A DNA stretch of 41,511 nt from CAYNWK01 sp964400875 (GTDB taxonomy: Bacteria; Chloroflexota; Anaerolineae; Anaerolineales; UBA4823): contig CAYNWK010000019.1 in NCBI GenBank assembly GCA_964400875.1, forward strand, positions 1 to 41,511, given 5' to 3'. Position numbers and translations under genes: made by a program. Under the pieces are notes generated by a model that saw nothing but the letters and a program-made list of their open reading frames with translations, was not told the DNA's origin and did no database searches. Shown one piece after another: positions 25,887-33,132 of this stretch; position 1 is the first letter of the stretch, and each line of letters begins with the position of its first letter.

Positions 25887-26836
25887 TGTCTGTCCATCCA
25901 TTGCGGATCTTCAGCGGCTCTGCCCATCCGGAGCTGGCGCGTGAGATCGCAGATTACCTCGACGTTCCACTGGGTCATTCAACTACTCAAAAGCTCGCGG
26001 ATAGCGAGATTCACGTGATGGTTGACGAGGTTGTTCGCGATCAGGATATCTTCTTCGTGCAGCCTTGCAGCACCCCGGTCAACGATAATTTGATGGAACT
26101 TCTGCTTTACTTGGATGCCTTCCGACGCGCCAGCGTGCATAGCGCCAGCGTTGTCATCCCTTATTTTCCTTACGCGCGTCAGGACCGCATGGCTCGCGGA
26201 CGAGAGGCGATCAGCGCTCGCGTCGTGGCCAATTTGCTCGAGAACCAGGGAGCTGACCGGGTGATCTTCGTCGACATTCACAATCGCGCCATCCAGGGAT
26301 TCTTCAACATACCTGTCGATCCATTAAGCGCTCTGCCTCGACTAGCTGATTATTTTCGCGATCCCAGGTTCTCCGATGCCGCCATCGTCAGCCCTGACGT
26401 TGGCCGGACTGGTTTTGCAGGAAAATATGCGGAGTATTTAGACCTGCCGCTTGTGGTGATGCATAAGCGAAGGACCAACTTTAGCGAAGTCGAAACCACC
26501 CATATCGTAGGGGATATTCAGGGACGCAGACCGATCGTCATCGATGATCTGATGGCCGGCGGCAGTGTGCTCAAACAACTGGATGTATTGTATGAACATG
26601 GCGCAACCGGAAAGGCGTATTTTTCCGTCACCCACCCGATCTTGCTGCCCACCGCGATAGAACGATTAGAAAGCGATGAACGTATCGAGAAAATCGTGGT
26701 CACCAACACGATCCCGCTCGTTCCAGAGAAACGTCATCCGAAGATCGAAGTCATCACCATCGCCCCTCTCTTGGGGGATGTCATCAGGTCCATCCATGAA
26801 GGGGAGAGCATCTCTCCACTTTTAGTCTTATCCTGA
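25886..26836 (+). CDS. ribose-phosphate pyrophosphokinase-like protein with atypical PRPP loop
   Basis: This 316-residue protein aligns along its length with PRPP synthetases: IFSGSAHPELAREIADYL, ATP-loop VIPYFPYARQDRMARGRE, VDIHNRAIQGFF (His132) and HKRRTNF (catalytic Lys-Arg). Two conserved parts differ. The PRPP loop reads VIDDLMAGGSVL (Asp220-Asp221), where normal enzymes have DDxxDTxGT: the third Asp is replaced by Ala and one residue is missing. The SPDxGGxxRAR segment reads SPDVGRTGFAGK. It may be a weak or altered phosphoribosyl enzyme, or an assembly factor. It is coupled to hyuA (TGATG, GGAGGA five bases before ATG) and followed by hyuB 33 bases on, so it is embedded in the hyu operon. 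It might still be the cell's main PRPP synthetase. Confidence 0.85.
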   Translation: MSVHPLRIFSGSAHPELAREIADYLDVPLGHSTTQKLADSEIHVMVDEVVRDQDIFFVQPCSTPVNDNLMELLLYLDAFRRASVHSASVVIPYFPYARQDRMARGREAISARVVANLLENQGADRVIFVDIHNRAIQGFFNIPVDPLSALPRLADYFRDPRFSDAAIVSPDVGRTGFAGKYAEYLDLPLVVMHKRRTNFSEVETTHIVGDIQGRRPIVIDDLMAGGSVLKQLDVLYEHGATGKAYFSVTHPILLPTAIERLESDERIEKIVVTNTIPLVPEKRHPKIEVITIAPLLGDVIRSIHEGESISPLLVLS

Positions 26837-26869
26837 GTTCTGTTCCAAAGGTATTTTTAAGCCCGGCAG

Positions 26870-28498
26870 ATGATTTCCCAACCCGACCCCATTCGCCTTG
26901 AAGTATTTAAACATCTCTTTGCCGCCATCGCAGAGGAGATGGGCGTTGTACTGCGCAAGACCAGTTATTCCCCCAATATCAAAGAACGGCGCGATTTCTC
27001 CTGTGCCTTGTTCGACGCACAGGGAGTGTCGATCGCCCAGGCCGCCCATATTCCTGTTCATTTAGGTTCGATGCCGCTATCCGTGCAAGCTGCTGTCCAG
27101 GAATTCGACCAACTCAGCCCTGGGGATGTCATCATCCTCAACAATCCGTTTCGCGGGGGCACCCACCTTCCGGATATCACCCTGGTTACGCCTGTATTTA
27201 TCCATACTGACGAAGCCGAACCCGCCCTCTTCGGATTCACCGCCAGCCGGGCTCACCACGCCGATGTTGGTGGAATTTCAGCAGGTTCTATGCCGGTCGC
27301 CCGGGAAATCTACCAAGAAGGTTTGATCATCCCGCCACTGAAGCTATTTGCTGCCGGGGAGATCGATCAAAGCCTGATGAATTTGATCCTGGCCAACGTC
27401 CGCACTCCTCAGGAGCGCGCTGGCGATCTTTGGGCGCAGATTGCGGCCAACCACCGCGGAACTGCCCGTTTGGTCGAGCTGGTCGATCGTTATGGAGCGA
27501 CGGAGGTGGAGCATTATATGCAAGCGCTGTTGGGATACACGGAACGAATGACCCGCGCGCTGCTGAACGAACTTCCGGATGGAGAGTACCGGTTCACCGA
27601 TTATTTGGACGATGACGGCGTTGACCAGCAGCGTATACCCATCACAGTAAAAATTTCAATTGATGGGGAGCGTGCAATTGTGGATTTTAAAGGCAGCGCA
27701 CCGCAACAAAAAGGCAGCGTCAACGCTGTTTATGCCATCACCGTTTCCGCGGTTTTTTACGTTTTTCGCTGCTTGCTTGGCTTGGACGTACCTAACAACG
27801 CAGGATCCCTCAAACCAATTGAAGTGATCGCCCCCGAAGGTTCCGTGGTGAATGCTCGTTGGCCCTCGCCGGTCGCTGGCGGAAACGTCGAAACCTCTCA
27901 AAGAATCGTCGATGTATTATTGGGTGCGCTGGCGCAAGCCTGTCCCGAGCGCATTCCCGCCGCCAGCCAGGGCACGATGAACAACATCACCATTGGTGGT
28001 CATACCCCCGAGAATTTGCCCTTCGCGTACTATGAGACCATCGCCGGAGGCATGGGCGCACGCCCCTGGAAAGATGGTCCGTCTGGGGTACATTCGCATA
28101 TGACGAATACCCTTAACACCCCCATCGAGGCTTTGGAATATGCTTACCCTCTTCGAGTACTGCGCTATGAGCTGCGCCGGGGGACTGGCGGCGCAGGTAA
28201 ATTTAACGGCGGTGACGGGATTCGTAGAGATTTGCTGCTCTTGGTCGAGGCTCAGGTTAGCCTGCTGACCGAACGGCGGATAACCCACCCCTATGGCCTG
28301 GCTGGAGGCAGTCCTGGAGCTCTCGGTCGAAACCTACTCATCTCTGAAAAGGAAGAAAAAAACCTGCCCGGAAAGGGCAGCTTCTTCTTGAAACAAGGGG
28401 ATATCGTCAGTATTCAGACGCCGGGAGGCGGCGGTTACGGGTCCGCACCTGTTGATCCATCCAATACACCGGCTTCATCTGACGAAGCAGCAGCCTAA
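26870..28498 (+). CDS. hyuB: hydantoinase/oxoprolinase family subunit B
   Basis: This 542-residue subunit B partners with HyuA. Landmarks are the N-terminal EEMGVVLRKTSYSPNIKERRDFS, VHLGSMPLSVQAA, LNNPFRGGTHLPDITLVTPV, SRAHHADVGGISAGSMP (metal-binding His/Asp), GNVETSQRIVDVLLGALAQ, and RGGTGGAGKFNGGDG with a C-terminal QTPGGGGYG, all typical. Together the pair would hydrolyse a cyclic amide such as hydantoin or 5-oxoproline at the expense of ATP. The ATG at 26870 has only a distant AAAGG about 18 bases ahead, so expression may depend on read-through. The stop overlaps by four bases the stop of a convergent gene. The prs-like gene between the two subunits is unusual. Confidence 0.92.
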   Translation: MISQPDPIRLEVFKHLFAAIAEEMGVVLRKTSYSPNIKERRDFSCALFDAQGVSIAQAAHIPVHLGSMPLSVQAAVQEFDQLSPGDVIILNNPFRGGTHLPDITLVTPVFIHTDEAEPALFGFTASRAHHADVGGISAGSMPVAREIYQEGLIIPPLKLFAAGEIDQSLMNLILANVRTPQERAGDLWAQIAANHRGTARLVELVDRYGATEVEHYMQALLGYTERMTRALLNELPDGEYRFTDYLDDDGVDQQRIPITVKISIDGERAIVDFKGSAPQQKGSVNAVYAITVSAVFYVFRCLLGLDVPNNAGSLKPIEVIAPEGSVVNARWPSPVAGGNVETSQRIVDVLLGALAQACPERIPAASQGTMNNITIGGHTPENLPFAYYETIAGGMGARPWKDGPSGVHSHMTNTLNTPIEALEYAYPLRVLRYELRRGTGGAGKFNGGDGIRRDLLLLVEAQVSLLTERRITHPYGLAGGSPGALGRNLLISEKEEKNLPGKGSFFLKQGDIVSIQTPGGGGYGSAPVDPSNTPASSDEAAA

Positions 28499-29025
28499 GT
28501 CTCCGCTTTCAGCTTTTCCCAAGCCCCCACCCAGGGTGTACCCAGGCGATGTCGTTGCGGGACCTTGACTTTTTTGAGTTTTTCAACGATCTGTGCAGCT
28601 ACTCCGGCTATGACGGCCCAATCTTCATCGGATAAGCCCTGGCGCAATTCGGCAGCAAACCTTCCGGTCCATTCCCAATCCAGGCGGAAGCGGTCAGCCT
28701 TCAGCCAGTAACCCCTTTTCTCCCAGGGAGTCACGGTCTGGTCAATCGTTGCGTTGATTGCTTCTAATGCAAGGACGATAAAAGCGGTTAAATCACGGCT
28801 ACGTTCGTCCGGTGCAGTTTGACTCATCAACTCACGTAAGGACAAAACCACTGCGCGAGTTAGACGCGTACGTTCTTTGCCGACGTCTTCTATTTTGATG
28901 ACTCGGGACAAAATGCGCTCCTCGAAAACAACTTCTCGAACAGGTGATATGCGACCTGCATTATATCCATAGAGATTACGGTGTTCAAGGGTGAACTGGA
29001 GGTGATAACAACTCCTTCCCTCCAC
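28495..29025 (-). CDS. conserved-looking protein of unknown function
   Basis: This 176-residue soluble protein is rich in Arg, Glu and Leu. It has no signal peptide or membrane span. The N-terminal third looks like beta strands (EVVFEERILSRVIKIEDVG); the rest is likely helical, with tryptophan-rich WEKRGYWLKADRFRLDWEW and a basic VEKLKKVKVPQRHRLG near the end. I do not recognise a family. The only usable start is GTG at 29025, about 11 bases after a GGAG; no ATG occurs early in the frame. The stop overlaps the hyuB stop tail to tail. It lies alone on the minus strand between hyuB and tRNA-Leu. Coding is supported by length and composition, but function is open. Confidence 0.65.
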   Translation of the reverse strand: MEGRSCYHLQFTLEHRNLYGYNAGRISPVREVVFEERILSRVIKIEDVGKERTRLTRAVVLSLRELMSQTAPDERSRDLTAFIVLALEAINATIDQTVTPWEKRGYWLKADRFRLDWEWTGRFAAELRQGLSDEDWAVIAGVAAQIVEKLKKVKVPQRHRLGTPWVGAWEKLKAET

Positions 29026-29063
29026 CGAAAGCGAAGCTCCTAATCCAATTTTTTGGTCAATGA

Positions 29064-29092
29064 TTGACGTTGATCTTGCTCTGGCTTATAAT
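29064..29092 (+). promoter_or_regulatory. promoter of tRNA-Leu
   Basis: TTGACG (29064-29069), a 17-base spacer and a perfect TATAAT (29087-29092) place the transcript start near 29099, about 12 bases before the tRNA. This is the best promoter in the window and shows a standard housekeeping sigma pattern. Confidence 0.85.
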
Positions 29093-29110
29093 TCTTTAAC
29101 CAACTCTCCA

Positions 29111-29192
29111 GGGGAAGTGCTGGAACTGGCAGACAGGCGTGACTTAGGATCACGTGCCGCAAGGCGTACGGGTTCGACTCCCGTCTTCCCCA
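29111..29192 (+). tRNA. tRNA-Leu (anticodon TAG)
   Basis: This 82-base type II tRNA reads CUA codons. The acceptor stem GGGGAAG (29111-29117) pairs with CTTCCCC (29185-29191), with discriminator A at 29192. The anticodon stem CGTGA/TCACG holds the loop CTTAGGA, giving anticodon TAG. A long variable arm (TGCCGCAAGGCGTA) and T-loop GGTTCGACTCC complete the leucine-type fold. The 3' CCA is not encoded. No integrated element lies at its 3' end. Confidence 0.95.
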
Positions 29193-29501
29193 TGTACCCC
29201 CATCCATAAGGTGTAGCATCCTGTAAATATTATATACAGGGGGCGGGAGCTTCGGATTTGTTGGCCTCGTTTCTTAAACCTTCAAAAAGTGACATTTGAC
29301 ACTAATCTTTTACTCATTTATGGGGTAAAATATCTAGGTTGTTTACCCTAATTTAGCGGGTGATTCCCTGTTAATAGGGCAGTAAATAATTATAAAAACA
29401 TAAGATAGAGAGGAGCCAACTGTATAAACAATAGAGAACCAGATATGCCTCGAGAACCTCACTGAACTACATAAATAAAATAATTCTGGAGGAGAATGCT
29501 T
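29193..29501 (+). promoter_or_regulatory. promoter/leader region of the multihaem lipoprotein
   Basis: This non-coding stretch holds a small hairpin after the tRNA (CCTGTA 29220-29225, TACAGG 29235-29240; no T tract), a TTGACA (29296-29301) and a TAAAAT (29326-29331) that are 24 bases apart, so not one promoter. Three alternating half-sites TTTTAC (29308-29313), GTAAAA (29325-29330) and TTTACCC (29342-29348) recur about every 17 bases, suggesting an operator. A TGGAGGAG ribosome-binding site (29488-29495) precedes the gene. The leader could be about 160 bases. Confidence 0.45.
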
Positions 29502-30551
29502 ATGAAGTTCAAATATTTAACCATTGCTGTTTTACTGGTGCTCCTGTCGCTGGCTCTGGCTGCCTGCGCAGGTGCTGAGGGCCCACAAGGGCCTGCTGGA
29601 CCCGCAGGGCCTGCTGGACCTGCCGGTCCTCAGGGGCCTGCTGGACCTGCCGGTCCTCAAGGTGAGGCCGGCCCGGCTGCAGAGATGGGCGAACTATCCT
29701 GCGCCCAGTGCCACAACGACACAACGTTAATCACCGGCAGGGAATTTGCCTGGAGCGAATCCCTGCATGGAAGCGGTGAAGCCTTCGTTCGAGGGACCAG
29801 CGCCAGCTGCGCAGGCTGTCACTCCGGTGGCGCCTTCAGTGAAATGATCGCTGCTGGTCTAAACCCAAGCGAAGTAGAGGCTGGTGATCCACATCCTACC
29901 CGTCAGGATTGCCGTACCTGCCACCAGATCCATACCACCTACACCGCCGCTGACTTTGCTCTCGAAACCACCGATCCGGTAGATCTCTTCGCCATCGAAG
30001 GCGCTACATTCGACGGTGGACAAGGCAATTTGTGCGCTAATTGCCACCAGCCGCGGCGTGATGCTCCCGAAGCGGTCGATGGCATGATCACGGATATCAG
30101 CGAACACTGGGGGCCTCACCATGGTCCTCAGAGCGCCATGCTGCTCGGTGTTGCTGGCGCAGGCGCAGAAGGTTCACCCAGCCCGCATTACTCTGCGGTC
30201 GAGGATACCTGCGTAGCCTGCCACATGGGCGCAGATGGATCCCACACCTTCGAGCCGAACGTTGCAGCCTGCCAGCAGTGCCATTCTGGAGTCGAGAACT
30301 TCGATGTCAACGGCGTGCAAACCGAGATCCAGGGCGAGTTAGACAGGCTTGGAGAGGCTCTGGTTGCCGCGGGCGTGCTCAGCGAGAACTCTCCTGACGG
30401 CCACCCGACCGTGACGGAAGCTCCCGAAGGCGAAGGTATCGCGCTCTACAACTGGCTTTACATCGCGCACGAAGATAAGAGCCTGGGCGTCCACAACTCG
30501 GCCTATACCAGGGCTTTGCTGGAAGCAGCCTTCACTGCCTTAGGTCAGTAA
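29502..30551 (+). CDS. six-haem cytochrome c lipoprotein with collagen-like stalk
   Basis: This 349-residue exported protein should carry electrons outside the cytoplasmic membrane. A signal peptide ends in the lipobox LAAC (Cys22). Residues 24-59 are twelve Gly-X-Y triplets (GPQ/GPA), a collagen-like stalk. Six CXXCH haem-attachment motifs follow: Cys67, 103, 137, 178, 237 and 258, with many extra His that could be axial ligands. The region after residue 265 lacks haem sites. I chose ATG 29502, six or seven bases after GGAGGAG; an ATG at 29496 is too close. It is monocistronic, with a strong terminator at 30595. No cytochrome maturation genes are nearby. Direction of electron flow and partner are unknown. 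Confidence 0.9.
   Translation: MKFKYLTIAVLLVLLSLALAACAGAEGPQGPAGPAGPAGPAGPQGPAGPAGPQGEAGPAAEMGELSCAQCHNDTTLITGREFAWSESLHGSGEAFVRGTSASCAGCHSGGAFSEMIAAGLNPSEVEAGDPHPTRQDCRTCHQIHTTYTAADFALETTDPVDLFAIEGATFDGGQGNLCANCHQPRRDAPEAVDGMITDISEHWGPHHGPQSAMLLGVAGAGAEGSPSPHYSAVEDTCVACHMGADGSHTFEPNVAACQQCHSGVENFDVNGVQTEIQGELDRLGEALVAAGVLSENSPDGHPTVTEAPEGEGIALYNWLYIAHEDKSLGVHNSAYTRALLEAAFTALGQ
29607..29659 (+). repeat. 27-base tandem repeat in the collagen-like stalk coding region
   Basis: Two nearly identical 27-base units (starting at 29607 and 29634, beginning GGGCCTGCTGGACC) code for three repeated Gly-X-Y triplet sets. They indicate recent stalk length change by slippage or unequal recombination. Confidence 0.75.
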
Positions 30552-30594
30552 TTAGGCCTGAGGATCTGATTAGCTAGTCAATCTTGAATAACGC

Positions 30595-30647
30595 AAACCT
30601 GCTGGGTGAGCTCCTCCTGGAGCTTACCCAGCAGGTTTTGTGTTTTT
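30595..30647 (+). terminator. rho-independent terminator of the haem lipoprotein gene
   Basis: A long stem, AAACCTGCTGGGT then AGCTC, pairs with GAGCT and ACCCAGCAGGTTT and is followed by TGTGTTTTT. It lies 44 bases beyond the stop and isolates the gene from tig. Confidence 0.93.
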
Positions 30648-30713
30648 GAAGGGTCGCCTGGCCTCGCCCCAAATATTTATACTCCTCCAACATTTGCCTT
30701 TCGGTGTGCGTGT

Positions 30714-30719
30714 TATAAT
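30714..30719 (+). promoter_or_regulatory. -10 box of the tig-clpP unit
   Basis: A perfect TATAAT lies about 47 bases ahead of the tig TTG start, just after the previous terminator. A TTTGCC/TTGCCT at 30693-30699 is a poor -35 with short spacing, so the box may be helped by an extended context. It excludes the long frame that begins at 30640. Confidence 0.55.
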
Positions 30720-30765
30720 CCCTGCGTTATCCCCTGGGACTTATTCTAGTAAAAAGGATAAAAAC

Positions 30766-32349
30766 TTGAAGATTGATACCGAGTTGCTCGAAGATCAACA
30801 GGCAAAACTGACCGTCGAGATCGATGACGATATTTACGAACAGGCCAAGCGGCGCGCGGCGCGGAAAATTGCTAAGCGCGTAAAAATCCCTGGCTTTCGT
30901 CCCGGGAAAGCCCCCTACAACATCGTCGAACGGCAGGTCGGTGAGGCTGCGATCCACGAGGAAGGTCTCGAGATCATCATTCGGGAAGAATATCCTAAGA
31001 TCATCGAAGGAGCCGATATCGAGCCTTACGGCCCAGGGCAACTTGAAAATGTAACCAGTCTCGATCCGCTTGTGCTGGAGATCGTGGTGCCCATGATGCC
31101 CGATGTTGAGTTGGGCGATTATCAATCTATCCGGGTACCCTACGAACCTGTGGAGATTGAAGAAGCTGATATCGAAGAAGTCATTGAAGATCTACGTGAG
31201 CGCAATGCCATCGAAGAGCCGGTGGAGCGCCCCGCACAGGAAGGCGACCATCTGCACATACGTCTCAGCGGCAAAAAGATGAACGTAGAGGATGAATCCG
31301 ACAGCCAGCTGATCCAGGAACGGACTTTACCGGTGTTCATCGAAAGAGAGGACGCGGATACAGCCAGCGAGTGGCCATTCCCCGGTTTTTCCAGGGAATT
31401 GATCGGTTTATCGGCTGGCGACGAGAAGCAACTCACCCACGAGTTCTCTGAGGATTCGGATTTCACCTCATTGCGCGGCGTCGAAGCTGAATTTACGATC
31501 CTCGTCGAAGATCTGAAAAAACGCGTGCTGCCCGAGGTTGACGACGAATTTGCGCAATCCCTGGGAGATTTTGCCGACGTTGAGGCGCTGCGAGCAGAAA
31601 TCCGTGCAGACCTCGAGACGCATAGAACCAGCGAATACCTGAGTGAATTTGACGACCAGATCATCGATCAGGCCATCGATCAAGCGACGATAAAATACCC
31701 CCCTCAAATGCTGGAGAATGAGATCGACGAAGTTATCCACCAGTTGGGGCATCGCTTGCAGGGAGATAACCTGGACCTTGAAACCTATTTAAAAATCCGC
31801 GGCATCGACGAAGATGGTCTGCGTGAAGAAGCTCGTCCCGTCGCCGAATCCCGTTTGGAACGCTCCCTGGTACTGCTAGAGATCGCCCAGGTTGAGGAGA
31901 TCGAAGTCCAACCGGAAGAACTGCAGCACGAGACCGAGCGAACGCTGCAGGCGATGACCCGCTTCATGAGCGAAGCAGAAATAAAGAAGCTCCCCACCAA
32001 AGATCTGATCGCGAACCTAGCTGGCAACATACTTGCCGACATGCGCATGGATCGGACGTTACAGTTTCTGCGGTCCCTGGCCAGCGATGGAGCTTATCCA
32101 CTGCCGGAAGAAGATACAGATGATGCAGTTGTAGTTCACGAACCAGAGGATTCGGAAGAAACGACAACTCCCGAACCCACAGAATCCGAAGGCGAAACCC
32201 TACCTGGTGAGGAGGAGCAGGCAGAGGATCAAGATATCGAAAGCATCGAAGAACCCTCCCCTGGAGAACCTATCGAAGTGGAAGCAGAATCGATCGAAGT
32301 AGAACCGGTGGGCGAATCACAAACTGAGTCCCACCAGGAAAACGAGTAG
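30766..32349 (+). CDS. tig: trigger factor with long acidic C-terminal tail
   Basis: This 527-residue ribosome-bound chaperone has the N-terminal ribosome-binding domain with GFRPGKAPYNIVE, a FKBP-like prolyl-isomerase domain (about 150-245, WPFPGFSRELIGLSAGDEK), and the helical C-terminal chaperone arms (about 250-440). Residues 446-527 form an extra tail with 33 acidic and no Lys or Arg residues, absent from typical trigger factors (about 430-450). The start is TTG 30766, preceded by AAAAGGATA, which begins LKIDTELL as in homologues; an upstream frame overlaps the terminator and promoter. clpP follows after 40 bases, the standard protein-quality pair. The tail may bind ribosome or cations; that is inference. 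Confidence 0.95.
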   Translation: MKIDTELLEDQQAKLTVEIDDDIYEQAKRRAARKIAKRVKIPGFRPGKAPYNIVERQVGEAAIHEEGLEIIIREEYPKIIEGADIEPYGPGQLENVTSLDPLVLEIVVPMMPDVELGDYQSIRVPYEPVEIEEADIEEVIEDLRERNAIEEPVERPAQEGDHLHIRLSGKKMNVEDESDSQLIQERTLPVFIEREDADTASEWPFPGFSRELIGLSAGDEKQLTHEFSEDSDFTSLRGVEAEFTILVEDLKKRVLPEVDDEFAQSLGDFADVEALRAEIRADLETHRTSEYLSEFDDQIIDQAIDQATIKYPPQMLENEIDEVIHQLGHRLQGDNLDLETYLKIRGIDEDGLREEARPVAESRLERSLVLLEIAQVEEIEVQPEELQHETERTLQAMTRFMSEAEIKKLPTKDLIANLAGNILADMRMDRTLQFLRSLASDGAYPLPEEDTDDAVVVHEPEDSEETTTPEPTESEGETLPGEEEQAEDQDIESIEEPSPGEPIEVEAESIEVEPVGESQTESHQENE

Positions 32350-32389
32350 TCTTAAGAGTAAGATCTTAATCCCGAAAGGTAAGGAAACA

Positions 32390-33007
32390 ATGGAAAACTT
32401 TGTACCCAATTCACTGGTCCCAATGGTCATCGAGACCACAGGGCGCGGCGAGCGCGCTTACGATATCTTCTCTTTGTTGTTGAAGAACCGCATCGTGTTT
32501 CTCGGCACGCCGATCAACGATCAGGTCGCCAACTTGACCGTCGCCCAACTGCTCTTCCTTAACCAGGAAGATAGGGAAGCGCCGATCAATATGTACATCA
32601 ATTCTCCAGGCGGCGTCGTCTACGCCGGGCTAGCTATCTACGACACCATGCAGTCCATCGCTAATCCAATTACGACTGTGGCTGTCGGTGTAACAGCATC
32701 CTTTGGCACGGTGCTGTTGGCTGCCGGCAACAAGGGTCAGCGCTACGCCCTGCCCAACGCGACGATCCACATGCACCAGCCCCATGGCGGCGCGCAAGGC
32801 CAGGCCAGCGATATCGAAATCCAGGCCAAGGAGGTTCTCCGCCTGCGCAGCAACTTGAACACTATCTTGGCAAAGCACACCGGTCAAGAACTGGAAGTCA
32901 TCGAGCGGGATACCGACCGCGACTTCTGGATGGACGCTCAGGCCGCTGTGGACTACGGCCTGGTGGATAAGATCCTCGATCCGCAAGAGAAAGTCGAACT
33001 AGCCTGA
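32390..33007 (+). CDS. clpP: ATP-dependent Clp protease proteolytic subunit
   Basis: This 205-residue serine protease forms the barrel used by ClpX/ClpC to degrade unfolded proteins. The triad is Ser104 (GVTASFGTVLLAAG), His129 (IHMHQPHGG) and Asp178 (ERDTDRDFWM). The residue after Ser104 is Phe rather than the common Met, a mild change. Handle and N-terminal loop segments (YDIFSLLLKNRIVFLG) are normal. The ATG has AAAGG/AAGG about eight bases upstream and lies 40 bases after tig. No clpX follows; a terminator-like hairpin (33034-33067) closes the unit. Confidence 0.96.
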   Translation: MENFVPNSLVPMVIETTGRGERAYDIFSLLLKNRIVFLGTPINDQVANLTVAQLLFLNQEDREAPINMYINSPGGVVYAGLAIYDTMQSIANPITTVAVGVTASFGTVLLAAGNKGQRYALPNATIHMHQPHGGAQGQASDIEIQAKEVLRLRSNLNTILAKHTGQELEVIERDTDRDFWMDAQAAVDYGLVDKILDPQEKVELA

Positions 33008-33033
33008 TCTCGTTACCCAGGACTTGTAAGCCT

Positions 33034-33067
33034 AAAGCCGGAGGGCGATAATCGCTCCTCCGGCTTT
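33034..33067 (+). terminator. terminator after clpP, overlapping the next -10 box
   Basis: AAAGCCGGAG and CTCCGGCTTT pair, extended by GCGA/TCGC, around a short loop. The right arm is followed by ATAATT. TTT of the arm continues into TATAAT (33067-33072), a perfect -10 box that could start the HAD gene transcript, so the two signals share bases. No good -35 is visible because the stem occupies that position. Confidence 0.75.
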
Positions 33068-33132
33068 ATAATTGAAATCTATCCTCGAAAAGCATAGGAC
33101 CTATGAAGATATTTACAGGACAAAGTTAATCC

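Noticed and set aside
29111..29260. tRNA-Leu as an integration site with an att duplicate
   Set aside because: No repeated tRNA 3' end and no integrase lie next to it; the recombinase is 8 kb away with another candidate site.
29581..29665. Short direct repeats considered as a CRISPR or satellite
   Set aside because: They are in frame, encode Gly-X-Y triplets, and have no spacers.
30640..30765. N-terminal extension of trigger factor by 42 residues
   Set aside because: It overlaps the terminator and TATAAT box. Homologues begin at the LKIDTELL position, where a ribosome-binding site precedes TTG.
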